This document shows, in pieces, positions 12,141 to 22,626 of a stretch of DNA of 64,000 nucleotides (position 1 is the stretch's first letter; each line of letters begins with the position of its first letter). Location of the stretch: NCBI GenBank assembly GCA_001051155.2, contig JYIP02000003.1, positions 248,001 to 312,000 of the forward strand. The letters are read 5' to 3'. The DNA comes from Chrysoporthe austroafricana (lineage: Eukaryota > Ascomycota > Sordariomycetes > Diaporthales > Cryphonectriaceae). The notes under the pieces are model-generated. The model saw only the letters and a program-made list of their open reading frames with translations. It made no database searches and was not told where the DNA came from. Position numbers and translations under genes: made by a program.

Positions 12141-12599
12141 TGGTTGAGTGTGTTTTGTTCTCAACCAGGGGAGGAAAAACATAATGACAGATGGCGATCC
12201 AGTCTTGTGTAGAACTTCAAAAGGAAAGCCTCCGCATCTACAGAAGAAAAGTACGGAAAGAAAATTGACAGAAATGGTACGTCTGAAGGTTGAAAGGTGT
12301 TCCACATCTGACACCGGCATAGCGAAATCATCAAGGGTGCCTGTCCACAAGAGCTATGGTGCATTTGCCGCGCGCCTAATCTGGAATCCGCGTCACGCCG
12401 AAAAGGCGCCCATTGTAAGGGACTGCCAGAAGGATTCCCTGATTGCCATAACCACAGCCCCTGTGATCCATTTGCGAGGCAGTAGCATGAAGACGACCTT
12501 TTTTGTGACATCCCTTCATCGTCTGCTCAAGCATCAACCTCATCCACTGACGCAGAGCACTTTGTACATTTGATAGGGCCTAGAGCAGGGATTACCACC

Positions 12600-13846
12600 A
12601 TGCGGCAGTCTAACGCAGCACAAGAGAGCTGTTCTTGGTCAAAATGGTGTCGAAGCCCTTTTGTCACTGGTAATCGCCACTATGATGGCAAAGAGACCGA
12701 TGAAGAGGCGCAAGAAGCTCTGCTGAACGGGCGTGACCCGGCCGATATCCAAGTGCAATGTTTTCGATCGTGGATAAAATCAGCCATGAAAGCATGCGGT
12801 TTAGTCATCAAGGCTCTTTTTGTCTTCTCATGGTTCGTTTTGGCGTACTTTTTCTGGATGCAGCGAGGCTCAGGAACGTGCCTGCTTGGCAACGAAAGTG
12901 AGCCTGTCCGTTGATTTATATATATATATATATATGACTTTTCCCTCAGGTATAATCTCGGACTAGAGTCAATTGATGTTTCTCTCATTGCCCAGGAGTA
13001 TTCGACGACGCCCCTGAAGTATATGAGAATCTCCGCTTCCAGCGCGCGGGCTTCCATGACTTCCGTCACGACAAGCTCACAGCCACCGAAGGACCACCGA
13101 ATGCACAGAGCAACGCAGCCTGGGAAAAATTGCTTGAGGGTAGGAACCACCTTTCTCATGCGAATCCCGGAGATCAGCATGATTGAAGTGGGCGCTTGAC
13201 TGACATTGAATCCTACTTAGTTGGTGTGGTCGGCATATTAAACAAGGAAAATGCAAGAATTGTGAACGGCACCGCGTCGATTAGGCGGAATCAACATAAG
13301 CACATTGTTGAGCTCGAAATGTTCCATCAACTGCACTGCCTGGTGAGTAGCCCGGAAGGGACCATATCGTACCCGAAACTGTTTCGGAAGATACAAGGCA
13401 GGTTGACCTGACACAAGACACATGATCATGCAGAAATGGCTCAGAGATCAGTTCTGGGAACTAAACGAGGCCGTAACTGCTGGGAGGCCTTTTCAAGACG
13501 ACACATATCAACGGGTAGATCACACCGGTATGTTTGAATATCTGCTACTTCCCTGAATCTGTGTCGACATCAGAGGAAGGATGGTCTGGTGCAATGACTG
13601 AGAGTCCCTCTAGACCACTGCATCGATTACTTACGCCAGGTTATCATGTGCCACGGCGATATGACACCAATCACTTTCGAGTGGATTCCTGAGATTGCAG
13701 GCTACATCGCTCGCCACAGTACGCCACACCAATGCCGCAACTTCGAAGCTATCTACATCTGGGCCAAGCGGCGAGGAATACCTGGATTCCACGCGGACGG
13801 AAAACATATGAACGTCGAACTCAAAATTCCTGAACAGGTTGACTAA
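12600..13846 (+). CDS. UstYa-family (DUF3328) oxidase, intact
   Basis: Five exons, 12600-12897, 12996-13139, 13221-13342, 13434-13527 and 13614-13846, join in phase to 296 aa. All introns are GT-AG. Residues 65-86 form one membrane span (LVIKALFVFSWFVLAYFFW), leaving a lumenal C-terminal domain. The two family motifs are present: FHQLHCL with HxxHC at 183-187, and HTDHCIDYLRQ with HxxHC at 218-222, followed by VIMCHGDMTP. In the ustiloxin, phomopsin and asperipin pathways such proteins form macrocyclic ether or C-C bonds on Kex2-released core peptides. This is the only intact canonical UstYa gene in the locus and lies about 1 kb upstream of the KR-repeat precursor, making it the prime candidate for its modification. 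The first intron contains a TA microsatellite. Confidence 0.88.
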
Positions 13847-14828
13847 GCCAGAACATGTGCGATGTAGGGTAATTACTTCGTAGCATTGATATAGGTAGTT
13901 CTCAATCTGTCGGCCAATTCGTGCCAGGAACCTATCATGCTATATCTTCACCGGGACCAGGACAAGTTGTCTAGTGATAATTGCCCACATCTAAAAGTAA
14001 ATGAATCATTCTGTGAAACGACTGTAAACGTCATGGTTAGGAAACCCAGATTTCCATGCTTATTATTGAGTCCAGCCTATGACTTACAGCATTCCAAATT
14101 TATGAGTGGCCCTGGGCTCTCAGTCCACGGCTATGTAGGGTGTCACAAAATAGGTTAACGTCCAACCGGATTTTGGCTGCCTGAGGTTCCTATTGCTGTG
14201 CGACTAATTTTAGGCCGGCGACGCGCCGTATGAAACCCTTCGCGTTTGGCGCATTCGCGCGGCAAAGGCTGCGCAACGCCACGACGAGCAACCCCGTCCA
14301 AACGCGATAACAACGGACTTATTGATTGCAATAATGCAGAGTATTGAGTTGCCTAGCGGTTTGTGGCTCGTGTCGCCTCTCAAAATGAATGTGGAGCGCT
14401 TTAGTCCATCCGGCTCGCCGCATCGCAAACAGACACCATTGCCTTGCCGACCGTTGCGATGTCAGTGGCGAGCGAGCCGCGCTGTCAAGACACCTTGATC
14501 ACGTACTTACCATTTACGGAATTTATCATCGAGTCTAGATGTTAATTATGTGAGCATGACTACTGCAGCGTGATGTCGACAGCGTGCGGACCGCTTTGCG
14601 CGTGTTCTAACCTCTGATGCGCGCTGAAGCATCGATCCCAGGGCCGTACAAATGCAATAAAGTTGGACTTTAGCGACGCTAGAAAAAGTATAAATCGAAG
14701 ACGCCAGACCCTATTTCTAGAGATTATTAACATCACCATACAGCACACACCCGGCCCATCTATCTGCTCCTCACTATCACCGAAGAACACCCGACTCGTC
14801 GCAGCCTTCCAGCACAAACCACATCAAG
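13847..14828 (+). promoter_or_regulatory. Upstream region of the RiPP-type precursor gene
   Basis: No coding frame recognised. The region between about 14210 and 14500 is GC-rich compared with its surroundings. It holds CGGCTCGCCG at 14411-14420, a CGG-N4-CCG inverted triplet of the type bound by Zn2Cys6 regulators; a single site is weak evidence. A pyrimidine-rich stretch precedes the ATG. Confidence 0.4.
14689..14695 (+). promoter_or_regulatory. TATA box of the precursor gene
   Basis: TATAAAT lies 134 bp upstream of the ATG at 14829, followed by a C/T-rich 5' leader, a common arrangement for strongly expressed small secreted fungal proteins. Confidence 0.5.
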
Positions 14829-15209
14829 ATGCAGATCACCAAGGCCGTCATCCTCTTCGCTATTGCCGCGATCGCTGCTCCCAGCACCTCAACTCCGGGT
14901 ATAGACATTGCCATTGACGCTGCTAAGATCAAGCGCTGCAGCTACAACTGGATCAAGCGCGACGAAGCCAGCACCGACGGAATCGAAGCCTGCAAGCGCG
15001 ATACCGAGGCGGCCTTGGAGGAAGCTTTTTCCGAAGTGAAGCGATGCAGTTACAACTGGATCAAGCGCGACACGGAAGGAGTCGACGGAATCGAGGCCTG
15101 CAAGCGCGAGTTCGAGGCCGCTGTGGAAGCCATCGTCAAGGCTAAACGATGCAGTTATAACCGGATCAAGCGTGACAGCGAGAGCACTAACGGTATCGAG
15201 GCTTGCTAA
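14829..15209 (+). CDS. Secreted KR-repeat precursor peptide (dikaritin/KEP-type RiPP candidate)
   Basis: Single exon, 126 aa. Residues 1-17 form a signal peptide (KAVILFAIAAIAA). The rest holds three repeats of 35-36 aa, starting at K35, K71 and K106. Each begins KR-CSYNWI-KR-D and continues to GIEAC. The first two repeats go on through another KR into an acidic Ala/Glu spacer; the third ends at the Cys as the protein terminus. Eight KR dibasic sites would let Kex2 release CSYNWI (37-42, 73-78), a variant CSYNRI (108-113), and 11-mers such as DEASTDGIEAC. Tyr and Ile in the hexapeptide are residues used in known UstYa-made ethers. Unusually, each unit has one Cys directly after a KR and one directly before the next-but-one KR or the C-terminus. 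Clustering with UstYa genes supports a RiPP. A pheromone or processed surface repeat protein is the alternative. Confidence 0.85.
   Translation: MQITKAVILFAIAAIAAPSTSTPGIDIAIDAAKIKRCSYNWIKRDEASTDGIEACKRDTEAALEEAFSEVKRCSYNWIKRDTEGVDGIEACKREFEAAVEAIVKAKRCSYNRIKRDSESTNGIEAC
14931..15206 (+). repeat. Three tandem coding repeats in the precursor
   Basis: Units at 14931-15038, 15039-15143 and 15144-15206. The KRCSYN(W/R)IKRD and GIEAC parts are almost invariant, while the spacers differ in sequence but stay acidic. The third unit has Trp changed to Arg in the core and lacks the spacer. Confidence 0.85.
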
Positions 15210-15553
15210 TTGCTGTGTTTTGGGGTTTTGCCATGGTGAGCCAGTCTGACCGGAATGATTAACCCTTAATATTTTCTCAGAGACTTTTACTGACCTTAGG
15301 CTCTGCTAGACAATAAGAAGCCTTCGATATCAAGATTATAGTGTTAGGATTCTTGGTGGTTATAGACGTCTCATGAAACATATGTCACAATGGACCTAAT
15401 TTTAGATTTGATGACTATTTTGTTTTGCTATGAAATCCTTCACCGACGCTAGCTTTTTAAAAGCAAGAAAAGAAATGCCTCAATCAGAAGTCCAAGCAAA
15501 CCGAAACACAGCCCAGCACAACCGAATTATGCCACTCCTAGAATTTTTGAACA
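15210..15553. other. Intergenic, 3' of precursor
   Basis: AT-leaning sequence with no recognised gene. It presumably holds the precursor's 3' UTR. Confidence 0.4.
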
Positions 15554-16351
15554 TTGTCAGATACTCTCCCTCTCTTTCCATGGGCACAGGGAGGCAATAT
15601 CCCAGAGCTCTGGAAGAAGTACAACCTCCCTGGCGTTGAGGCTCCAGTGCTACCCGCTGAAGCCATCTGGTACTTAAAATCTTGTCTCCTTAACAAGTGT
15701 TTCCAAATTGCCGATGCCCTTGAAACTACTCAAGGGTTTATCGACGGTGAGTGGTGCCGATCTGCACCTCAGCTTCACTTGAATGTCGAACCTGAGAACA
15801 TTCTGCGCTTTGAATCTTCTGTCGACGGACAGAAGCACTCCGTTCTGAAACTTGCAGACTTCGGTAAAGCTCGTCGAGTTGAGGCTGAGAAGAACATTCA
15901 CTCAAAATTGATTCACATGTACAAGACTCAAAGACCGCCAGAGAGTGAGGCGATTTCGCTCAAATACGACGTATGGCGCTTTGGCTGCGTTTTTCCGTAA
16001 CTTGGGCACCTTTGTGGTTGGCACGGCTGCTAGTCCTTTCAAGAAGAGCGGTTCAAAGAACAAGACGTGCCAGAATCTACTGATTTATGATGATATATTT
16101 TTCAAGAAAGTCAAAGGGAAACGAAAATTATGCCCCGTTGTAAATTACAAGATGACCGTAGCTGGTCGAACAAGCACTTGGAAAACTTGAAAAATCAGGA
16201 AGGCTGCAGCTATAAACTACAAGACTTCTTAGACTTCATAGAGAGACATATGCTGGCTGTCGATGTTGGAAAAAGAGCGGATGTTAGAGAAGTGGCCGCC
16301 TTCATCAATAGACATTGCGCCATTTTCCCGACCAGTGCTTCATCACCATAA
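15554..16351 (+). pseudogene. Protein kinase-like gene fragment, frameshifted
   Basis: The frame 15554-16000 encodes a kinase catalytic core piece: LHLNVEPENIL in place of the HRDLKPENIL loop (catalytic Asp not conserved), LKLADFGKAR for the DFG segment, and KYDVWRFGCVF for the DVWSxGC helix. The reading then shifts to another frame around 15990 (LGTFVVG) and back into a frame ending at 16351, which has QDFLDFIERHMLAVDVGKRAD, the usual kinase C-terminal R-A-D/V signature. The N-lobe is not recognisable. Two frame changes without good splice signals and a lost catalytic Asp point to a decayed gene. Similar kinase fragments are frequent in fungal heterokaryon-incompatibility and effector-rich regions (general knowledge). 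Confidence 0.65.
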
Positions 16352-18208
16352 ATACAGAAGCCTTGCGACCATCTAGGCAATAGTAACTTGACCATCGTAA
16401 TAGAAACCTAATCAGCCAGATAAACATTGATCTTTATTATTCTAGCGTTCTTTATTCCTGCGGACTTGTTACAAGGGCAGAGTCCTGGGCTTGGAAGGGG
16501 TCTTCATTCAACGAGATAACTGTTAAGGTGTTCTAAGGAGTGCTGAAGAACCAGGTCCATCCTAGATCCGTCGGGCTCGTTCCCGCCGTACTTATAGACC
16601 TTGATTCCCGATGTCTGCCTCAGGCATCCATTGCACAGCCTCCTTCTTTATGCAGTTGGGTATCTTTCTTCCTGCCGGTGGGTGGGTCTTCATGCCCGAC
16701 GGCGCGTAACTCGCAATGTCTTAGTATTCATCCTTTCCTAGGGCACCCTCAGGTGTCCGTGTAACAGGACTCCTCAATCTCTTCACGATACCATCCTTCT
16801 CGGTCTGTTCAATTGCCAATTAATATAAGTAGACTCGATTTGCATTAAAGGCTTTGAAGGCTGACTGGGTTGAGCTGTCGCAAAACTCACAAAAGGAACT
16901 CTGTCCTTCTCGCTATACGTTAGCTGGTCGGCTAGAGAGCATTATTGTCTCATCGTATCGATAAGTGCTCTTGCCCTTATACTAATTTCACTACTCTCAA
17001 AGTTTAACTCTTTCAACGCGGCCTTCAAAACCTCCTGCCTATCATAATATCGAGTATGGATAATATTGGTCGCATTGAAGTTCGTGTCTGTATCTCCAGT
17101 CATGTCGCGCGCTATCCATCCAATCAATTTTTTGAACAGATTGAAAGACACAGTGGTCGGAATTGAAGATCGCAGGCTTACGGGATAGATGCAAAGTAAA
17201 ATATTGATAAGGAATTTTCACACTATAGGTCGGGTCTTAGCAGGCGTAATGTAATACATACAGCCTTGCATATAAAGAAAAAAGTGGGAGGTGGAATGGA
17301 GTGGGAGCTTTGATTTTCCGCATGGTCAAAGCAATATTGTTAGTACAGAGGGTTTTAGCTTCGGCCAGGAATCTCAAATGCAGGGAGCTGCATATGATTT
17401 GGCTAGCTCTTCAGTATCTTCAACCGACAGTTGCAAATATACATTACCATTTTGCGACGAAGTACTGAACCTTGTATACGGGATAAATGTCAATGTATAT
17501 AGCGTGGTTCTTTTTTCACATTATTTCTATAATGCTCGGACAATGTACTAAGTAATAAATTTATTAGCTAATTAATTCTTTTTTGAAGAAAACCCAGAAA
17601 GTAATCTTATTCAATTATAGCAACAAGTTATACCTGTCCTTGCTAATCAAATTCAGGAAAAATGAACAATATAACTCAGAAGACACAGTGTAGCATTCGA
17701 CTATACTATAATCAGTGCTTCAAAGGATATATAGCAGTGCCTGTTCCATTTCGCTCGCGCGGCTCAGGACACAGAACAAAGGAGGGCACACGCGCGGCTC
17801 TCTCGACCCCTCCACTCTTTAAGATAGCAGTGCTTATTATATGCTTATTATATTAGCATCCTTTCTTAGCGATCTTGCGCCTCCTGCATCGCTTCTATAT
17901 GCTCTTCAGACTGCTTCTCAGTATCCTCGAAAATAGAATCACGAAAGTTTTTCTGCCCAATGCATTTATTATTTAGACAGCTCGGTAGTTATATATGCAC
18001 AGGCTACTATATCCAGATTCTATCACAATACATATCAAAACCGCTTACCATTCTTCCAGTAAGACTTTGAGAAAAGGCTATATTATTACTTACAGTAGCG
18101 GATAGGTGAGCTGGAAATAAAATAATAAGCGATACTTCCTCCTTTATTTTATTATTTCTCAGATGCTTCCCTAACGCCTTTCATGCCCTGTTACGATGGA
18201 TATAATAA
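16352..18208. other. Gene-poor stretch
   Basis: Short frames only, AT-rich in 17200-18150. A minus-strand frame at 16942-17151 (69 aa) has a protein-like composition but nothing recognisable. Confidence 0.45.
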
Positions 18209-19164
18209 TCAACTTTTTGCAGAATTTGATCCCACCGTGTTTGGACTCCCATCCAGCTCCACCATCGGCGGCATTTGACCAGGCAGTTCTTGTGGATATC
18301 GAGCGTCCATTTTTGGTAGCTGTTGATTAGGCAATTCGGCCGGATATTGTGGGCAAGTCTGCTGATTCGGGTATCCCCGGGGGTATGGGTATTCGGGCCG
18401 AGGCCAGCCGGTGGGTGGCTCCTGAGGCACTGATTCGAGCCGCCGCTGCTTATCCTCTCTAGCCCCCCGCCGTGTGTCCTGGCGCCGACGCCAGAGGAGG
18501 AAGCCAATGAGCGAGAGCCCTATGGCGCCTACAGGGACTGCCACGCCTGCTGCGATGGCGGTGGTTCTGGAACTATTCGATGAAGTCGGCCTGCCTGTCG
18601 ACGAGGCAGCAGCGGATGAGGCCGTGGAAGTCGTCGCAGATGCCGTCGCAGAAGCCGTCGAAGCCGTTGCAGCAGGTGTTGCTGATGCTGTTGCGCTCGC
18701 CGTGACAGCTACTCGTTCCTCAAGTCAGCAGAACGGCCAGTTTTGATACGCGATCCTCAGCCTGGGCTTCTCCACGTACTGGCTGTAGTTGGAATCAATC
18801 CAGCCTCCACCCCTAGATCACAGTATGCATCGAAGACCTGGATCGCGCTCGAGGCTTGTGCTGACCAGATGGATGAAGCGCACGACTCGGAGATGGCCGA
18901 TGTGATCTCGTAACTGAAGAGAGAAGAGCTGTTCGTACAGAAGCACGTGTAGCTGGTCAGGGCCCCATGGTCCCCGCAGCCGCTGTACTGTGCGCGCACG
19001 ATGGTCGACAGCACATTCTCTGCGCACGTCGACAGCTCGTCATAGCCCGATATAGTGTCGATATAGTTCTTGGTGGGCACTACTGACGAGGAGCTGCTGT
19101 CCGCGGCCCGGGCCACAAACGGCGCGACAGCTGCCAGGAGAAGGATAAGGAGCGAGGTAGACAT
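18209..19164 (-). CDS. Cell-surface membrane-anchored protein with six-Cys ectodomain
   Basis: Two exons, 19164-18780 and 18708-18209. The intron 18709-18779 has donor GTACGT, a CTGAC branch site and acceptor TAG; the join is in phase and gives 294 aa. A signal peptide (LLILLLAAVAPFVARAA) leads to a small domain with six Cys (STCAE, SGCGD, YTCFC, ESCAS, AYCDL). This is CFEM-like in style but short of eight Cys. A Ser/Thr/Ala-rich stalk follows, then one membrane span (IAAGVAVPVGAIGLSLIGFLLW), an RRR stop-transfer, and a Pro/Tyr/Gln-rich cytoplasmic tail (PRPEYPYPRGYPNQQ). The build resembles fungal wall-sensor or adhesin-like receptors. Ligand and role cannot be told. It is probably unrelated to the metabolite clusters. 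Confidence 0.8.
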
Positions 19165-20314
19165 GGCCCTAGATTTGATTGTGTCAAGCCGGTGACTTCA
19201 GTCCAATTGCGCTTTAAAGCATGTGGATATTTCGTTCGAGATGGCATAGACCAACTTTGAATTGAGCCTGGCACTTTCACAAGCACAGAAATTGTCCGAT
19301 AAGAATACCGCGAGTGCCCTGTGAAGACGGGGGTGCGTTTACCACATACGTCCGTGGGGTCTATCAGCTCTGTCCACTTATTTCGTATCCACCCTGCAAC
19401 CCCTTGGATTTGAATTTGGGGACCCTGCCGAGTTGCCCGGATGTTTTGCCGTTATTAGCAACAAATCTGCAATCCTTCAGGGCTAGGTAAGAATTTCAAA
19501 AAAGTAGCTCGTTCGGTGATGTAGCAGTTGAGCCCTGCTAAAATTAGAAGGCTGGCGCTGCAACACTGGTACCATCCACGGCTACTATGCTTATAATGGT
19601 TAGTTGGTATCACTTTCAGCCGCTAGAAACCTGAAAATGTAACCCATATCTGCTACTTGTCCGAGCGTCCGGGCGCCCGCCCCCTACCAAATTAATCCCT
19701 GTTTTTCAACTCCTTTTACCAGAAGAGGGCATAAAAATCGCTCTTGTCGCCCAGAGTCTTACCGTGGCTTGCTACAGCTCATGCCGAGGCTGGTGAGCCG
19801 TCGTGATCTCCTTTGATCGACCCTAACCCTTGCTTATATAATTAAACATGTTTGGCTTCTGCATAAGAGCTGCTTTTGTTGCGAATGTTGGATCCGGTCC
19901 ACATCATCCTGGCCCCATCTGAGTCGGCCTGTTCCATCGACCTGGCTCGTCCTATGTCATAGCACCTTTTCGAATTCTTAGAATATATCAATTCAGAACA
20001 TACGTTTGCCGGTCGATGAAAAATCTATAGACTGTGAGTCCTGGCGAAGTAGTAGTGCTAGCATATGAAGAAAGCCATGTTAAGCAAGTCGAAATTGAAT
20101 TATACATGAAAATCCCGGAAGCTCAGAATATATATAGTCCTTCTCAAAAGCCTTAGTACGGCTGCTCCCGTACTAACTCGCCGGTGTACCACCCGCTCGC
20201 TATTTCGCTGTGCCTAAGGCATGTCTCCCATCTCTCATCGGCGCCTCATGTGGGCTCACGATGGCCTCCTCAAAATCACGCACCGGCTGCCGTGGTCTAC
20301 CGGGCTCTGAGCTT
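19165..20314. other. Intergenic, no gene recognised
   Basis: Divided between the promoter of the surface protein and the 3' side of the next gene. A CCCTAACCCT string occurs near 19822. No supported feature. Confidence 0.45.
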
Positions 20315-21233
20315 CTACCCAAAAACTTCGAGCTCCGTCTCTACCCTATCCAGGAGCCCATCGATGACATATCGAATGCCCTTCACCGCATCGGAAGTAT
20401 ACGCGAAGTCCCGCTTCGCCTTGAAGCTCTTAGTGTTTCTCGTCAGGTATTTCAGTTGCCTACGGACATTCCTTATGGCCTTATCCATCTTCTTGACGGT
20501 GGCGTTGAGGTTGTCTCGGTGTTGTATGGTATCTTTCAGCGGCTGAGATTCACCTGTAGGGTGTTCGGCTGTATGCACGAAAGTATCATGTAGTGCAACC
20601 GCTTTCTTGTATCGAATACTGCCTAGCATTGCTGCTTTTTCCTGTTCAATTTGACTATTAGCCCAGTTGATGTTCTTATAGACGAAGTCATCCAAAATTC
20701 CAATATCTCTTTTCGCATGCATGAAAGGGTCTAATAAATCTCGTAATATCAGCTAGAAGTTATATACCTGCCCTATATAACTCGAGATACAATTCGTAAG
20801 CTTTGTTATAAGCGGCTTTTCGACCGTATCCAGGCATTATAGTGCGGAGCCAAGACTTGGCCTTCAAATCGTTTTCGATCTGGCCGAATTGTTTCAATAG
20901 AGACTGATAGCTCAACCTGAACATCGAGTCCGTAGTTTCTGACATGGACAAAAGGCGCGAAGCCTGGTCTCGTCGGGAATTCGTGGATTTTAACCACAGA
21001 GACGTAGAGCTCCGGTCTACACTCGGGATGAAAGTACTAGTAACTCTATCCGCTGAGATCAACAAGTCGAAATAGCGGATCGGAGCACTGCGGCAGGCAG
21101 CAGTCGCCAGAGTGGATAGGTTACAAGACAGCTCAGCAGGTAGCTGGCGCAGTGCGAGCCCAGGACCGGAGGCACAAGAGGCACGCGGCACACAGTATGA
21201 TCTATCAAGAACTGGTTGAGATGAAGGCCGCAA
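20315..21233 (-). CDS. Hypothetical helical protein (5' end uncertain)
   Basis: Two exons are well supported: one down to 20768 and one 20730-20315, joined over an intron 20731-20767 with donor GTATAT, a GCTGAT branch and acceptor TAG, in phase (LYRA then DPFMHAKRDIGILDDF). The conserved-looking part starts around SMSETTDSMFRLSYQSLLKQ. It is rich in Lys, Glu and Leu, with heptad-like segments (QIEQEKAAMLGSIRYKKAVA; DNLNATVKKMDKAIRNVRRQ). The true start may lie farther upstream: a frame at 21205-21393 begins MNSTESKQFVIGGG and ends in a hydrophobic segment, but I cannot join it with confidence. I do not recognise the family. Function unknown. Confidence 0.5.
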
Positions 21234-22568
21234 TAGCGAGTACTAGAAGGTGCGACAAGGTGGTGCTTAGGGCCCTCCCCAACTCGGCACTGACGAGCTG
21301 GGCGAACCAGGCCCGGACCCATCCCCTGCCGCGAGGCTCGACCGGAGCCTCGCCGCCACCGATGACGAACTGCTTAGATTCCGTGCTGTTCATTCTCGTA
21401 TATCGATGCTCAGGTTCAAGAGAGTAGTGGACAGCGTACGCCTGAGGCTCTGCCGAAGCGAAGGACAGTGTAACGGGGCAGATGGGATGAGCATGAGACC
21501 CCTCAGCATGAGACCAGTTACGGTGCGTGGCCAACGTACTCTTGAGCGTCCCTGCAGACCACCTCTTGAGCTCGTCCTTATCGTACCTGCTCGCGACGGC
21601 GGACTGGGACCTGACGTAGGAGCTAAGGGAAGGATGAACAAGCCCGTCTCGGGTCCTACTAAAACGAAAGGGTGTGTTGGAGCAAGGTGTGATAGACTGT
21701 GCTGAGGAGATAAAGGAAACGGCAGACAGGCTTGTCCCGTGTACGTTGTTACTCTGCTAAGGGTAAAGAAAGAGTTGTGGTCGGAAGCAAGAGGGGATAA
21801 GCCCCGCGAACAGAAAGAAAATAAGGGGGGGGGGGGCGGGGTGACGACGTACCAGGTCGGTCCTGTATTGTCCACTGGAAAGAGTCCGAAGAGTTGTGAA
21901 AGGAAGCAAGGGGATGGGGACTAGCGCTGAAGATGAGAAGAGAAAGGAAACCAGCGTACTCTCTGGGCGTAATGGCTTTATAATTCCCACCGTCATGAGG
22001 TCCAAAAGCTGCCGCCGGGTGCAGCGGTCCTTTCTGCGGGAAGGAAAAAATAGCGACGCGGCGGACTTGGTTGTTGAAATAGAGAGTAGAAGTTTAAAGA
22101 CAGATCCTACTCTAGCACCGGCTATAAAATGACCTGGCCAGCGATATGTAACTTCCTAGCATCACCACCTAGTTGCTATGGTTAGCGGATTCTAGACAAA
22201 GGGCTGAGGTCGTTCGTCTCGCAACCATACAGAGGGCACGCCCACAAGCAACATCTGAGACTCCCGGGCATACCGCTCCAGCCCTATCGGTGTTGCTTCT
22301 GCTCCAGCCCCGAGAGGTTGCTCCAAGCCTCTGCATGAGCGCCTAGCGGTGGACCGGGAAAGAGAGGGGCGGGAGGCGGAGAAATATTGGTCTCGCAGTG
22401 CTGTGCAGAACGAGCCGGCCAGTCCGTAGCAGGGACTGTTGCTAGTCGCACGCGCGTGTTGCTGCAGATAGAGCGCTTTTGAAAGGATGGAGAGGGCGGC
22501 AGAGGGCTTGTCTCTTTCTCTTACTCTCTAAGGGTTGTGGGAGATCTCTCCCCACCCCATTTCATTTA

Positions 22569-22590
22569 TAGAAAAAAAAAGAAAAGAAAA

Positions 22591-22621
<31 letters not shown>

Positions 22622-22626
22622 GAGAT
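22569..22626. repeat. Purine (GA/A) simple repeat
   Basis: Almost uninterrupted A/G on the plus strand, ending in a run of GA dinucleotides. Confidence 0.85.

Noticed and set aside
15039..15206. Precursor as an alpha-type mating pheromone gene
   Set aside because: KR repeats are shared with pheromone precursors, but the WCxxxGQPCW-type core is absent and UstYa genes are adjacent.
16942..17151. 69 aa minus-strand frame
   Set aside because: Protein-like composition but no motif, promoter or flanking exon; not strong enough for a gene call.
18474..18746. Plus-strand Ala/Val-rich 90 aa frame
   Set aside because: It is the complement of the Ser/Thr/Ala stalk of the minus-strand surface protein.
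21406..21924. Several overlapping long frames on both strands
   Set aside because: Low-complexity Arg/Gly/Pro/Ser translations without domains or splice logic; likely chance in GC-rich DNA.
22569..22626. Possible CRISPR-like or tandem array
   Set aside because: Only a simple purine microsatellite; no repeat-spacer structure, and the DNA is fungal.
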